DNA from: Bacteroidota bacterium
Lineage (GTDB): Bacteria > Bacteroidota > Bacteroidia > Chitinophagales > Chitinophagaceae
Direction of reading: 5' to 3'
DNA length: 6,868 nt
Assembly (NCBI GenBank): GCA_028877045.1
Contig: JAGWPQ010000346.1
Span: forward strand, 1-6,868
The position numbers were made by a program, and so were the translations under genes. How positions within the stretch are numbered: the stretch's first letter is position 1; each line of letters begins with the position of its first letter. The notes under the pieces were generated by a model. It was not told the DNA's origin. It saw nothing but the letters and a program-made list of their open reading frames with translations, and searched no databases. Shown one piece after another: positions 6,500 through 6,868 of the stretch.

Positions 6500-6868
6500 G
6501 CATACAAACTCCCTTTCAGGGGTTGGGGGTAAAATCCTTTGTATCGGCGAAGCTTTGATCGATATGATTTGTACCGATAAAGGCAAATCACTTTCGGAAG
6601 GAAATAATTTTTTAAAGAAACCCGGCGGTGCACCAACCAATGTAGCTGCCGCTATTGCTGCATTGGGCGGCAGCGTTGAATTAGCAGCTAAAGTGGGCAA
6701 CGATCCTTTTGGCAAACAATTGATCGATGTGATGAAAGATTTTGGTGTATCAACAAAATGGATGTTGCAGGATGAAAATACTTTTACAACGTTTGCTTTT
6801 GTTTCGCTGATGGAAGATGGCGAAAGAGATTTTGTTTTTAATCGCGGTGCAGATGGCGAGTTGAATGA
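6492..6868 (+). CDS. PfkB-family carbohydrate kinase, fructokinase-like, N-terminal 125 residues (partial)
   Basis: This is the N-terminal part of a ribokinase/PfkB-fold sugar kinase, a cytoplasmic enzyme that phosphorylates a sugar with ATP; the right edge cuts it after 125 codons of a family usually near 300. The visible sequence has the first strand KILCIGEALID (14-24), the sugar-binding and PfkB signature region GGAPTNVAAAIAALGG (45-60), KVGNDPFGKQL (67-77) and FNRGADGEL (116-124). These match fructokinase-like members best; the catalytic GxGD motif lies beyond the window. The ATG at 6492 is chosen because it is the only in-frame ATG before the first core strand; the next (codon 25) would delete it. 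This start adds residues NSLSGVGG (6-13), encoded by an inverted copy of the repeat at the end of the transporter gene, so the native N-terminus may once have been near K14. No strong Shine-Dalgarno precedes it. Its position 36 bp behind the transporter suggests co-transcription for uptake and phosphorylation of one sugar. Confidence 0.93.
   Translation, partial: MSKHTNSLSGVGGKILCIGEALIDMICTDKGKSLSEGNNFLKKPGGAPTNVAAAIAALGGSVELAAKVGNDPFGKQLIDVMKDFGVSTKWMLQDENTFTTFAFVSLMEDGERDFVFNRGADGELN
6506..6534 (-). repeat. C/G-rich short repeat, copy B (inverted), inside the kinase N-terminus
   Basis: In plus orientation the block carries CTCCCTTTCAGGGG and then TTGGGGGT. Its reverse complement aligns with copy A over about 22 bases with a few mismatches and one gap. 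It encodes kinase residues N6 to K14. In mRNA, copies A and B could pair over about 20 bases around a loop of about 50 nt that holds the MFS stop region and the kinase start codon. Confidence 0.5.

Noticed and set aside
6098..6715. A 205-codon minus-strand open frame across the MFS end and kinase start
   Set aside because: It lies antisense to two clear genes, crosses their junction and the C/G-rich repeats, and its translation has no recognisable domain. It is a shadow of the plus-strand coding.

Overview
This window comes from a low-GC, Bacteroidota-type genome, most likely a sphingobacterial or Chitinophagaceae-like organism. That assignment is inference. It rests on a SusC/RagA-type TonB-dependent transporter, a type IX secretion (T9SS) C-terminal sorting domain on a secreted glycosidase, A/T-rich translation starts without Shine-Dalgarno sequences, and a C/G-rich short repeat of a kind I recall from such genomes. 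The content is a carbohydrate-utilisation locus with two divergent arms around the intergenic region 4846-5144.

The leftward (minus) arm handles capture and breakdown of glucan outside the cell. A 974-residue multidomain GH13 alpha-amylase-family enzyme (4845 to 1921) has a signal peptide, Ig/CBM48-like accessory domains, a complete catalytic triad and a T9SS sorting tail. It is followed after 148 bp by a SusC-like outer-membrane transporter (start at 1772), which runs off the left edge after 590 residues. A SusD partner would be expected beyond that edge.

The rightward (plus) arm handles uptake across the inner membrane and phosphorylation. It has a 12-helix SLC45/GPH-type sugar transporter of the major facilitator superfamily (5145-6455), then a PfkB-family (fructokinase-like) sugar kinase starting at 6492 and cut by the right edge. 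The likely flow is polysaccharide cleaved at the cell surface, oligosaccharides imported by SusC(D), periplasmic sugars imported by the MFS protein, and sugar phosphorylated in the cytoplasm. Whether both arms serve the same sugar (starch/maltose versus sucrose/fructose) cannot be settled from this window.

Two non-coding signals stand out. The first is a repeated palindrome, TGTGTA-N5-TACACA. It occurs twice in front of the amylase, with centres 31 bp apart, and once in degenerate form in front of susC, but not in front of the MFS gene. It looks like the operator of an unidentified dimeric regulator that ties the two minus-strand genes together. The second is a pair of inverted C/G-rich repeats at the MFS-kinase junction. 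They encode the last residues of the transporter and the first residues of the kinase, and could fold into a stem that encloses the kinase start codon. I found no RNA genes, CRISPR arrays, insertion sequences or convincing intrinsic terminators. No wholly new system is evident; this is a recognisable glycan-utilisation locus with interesting regulatory detail.
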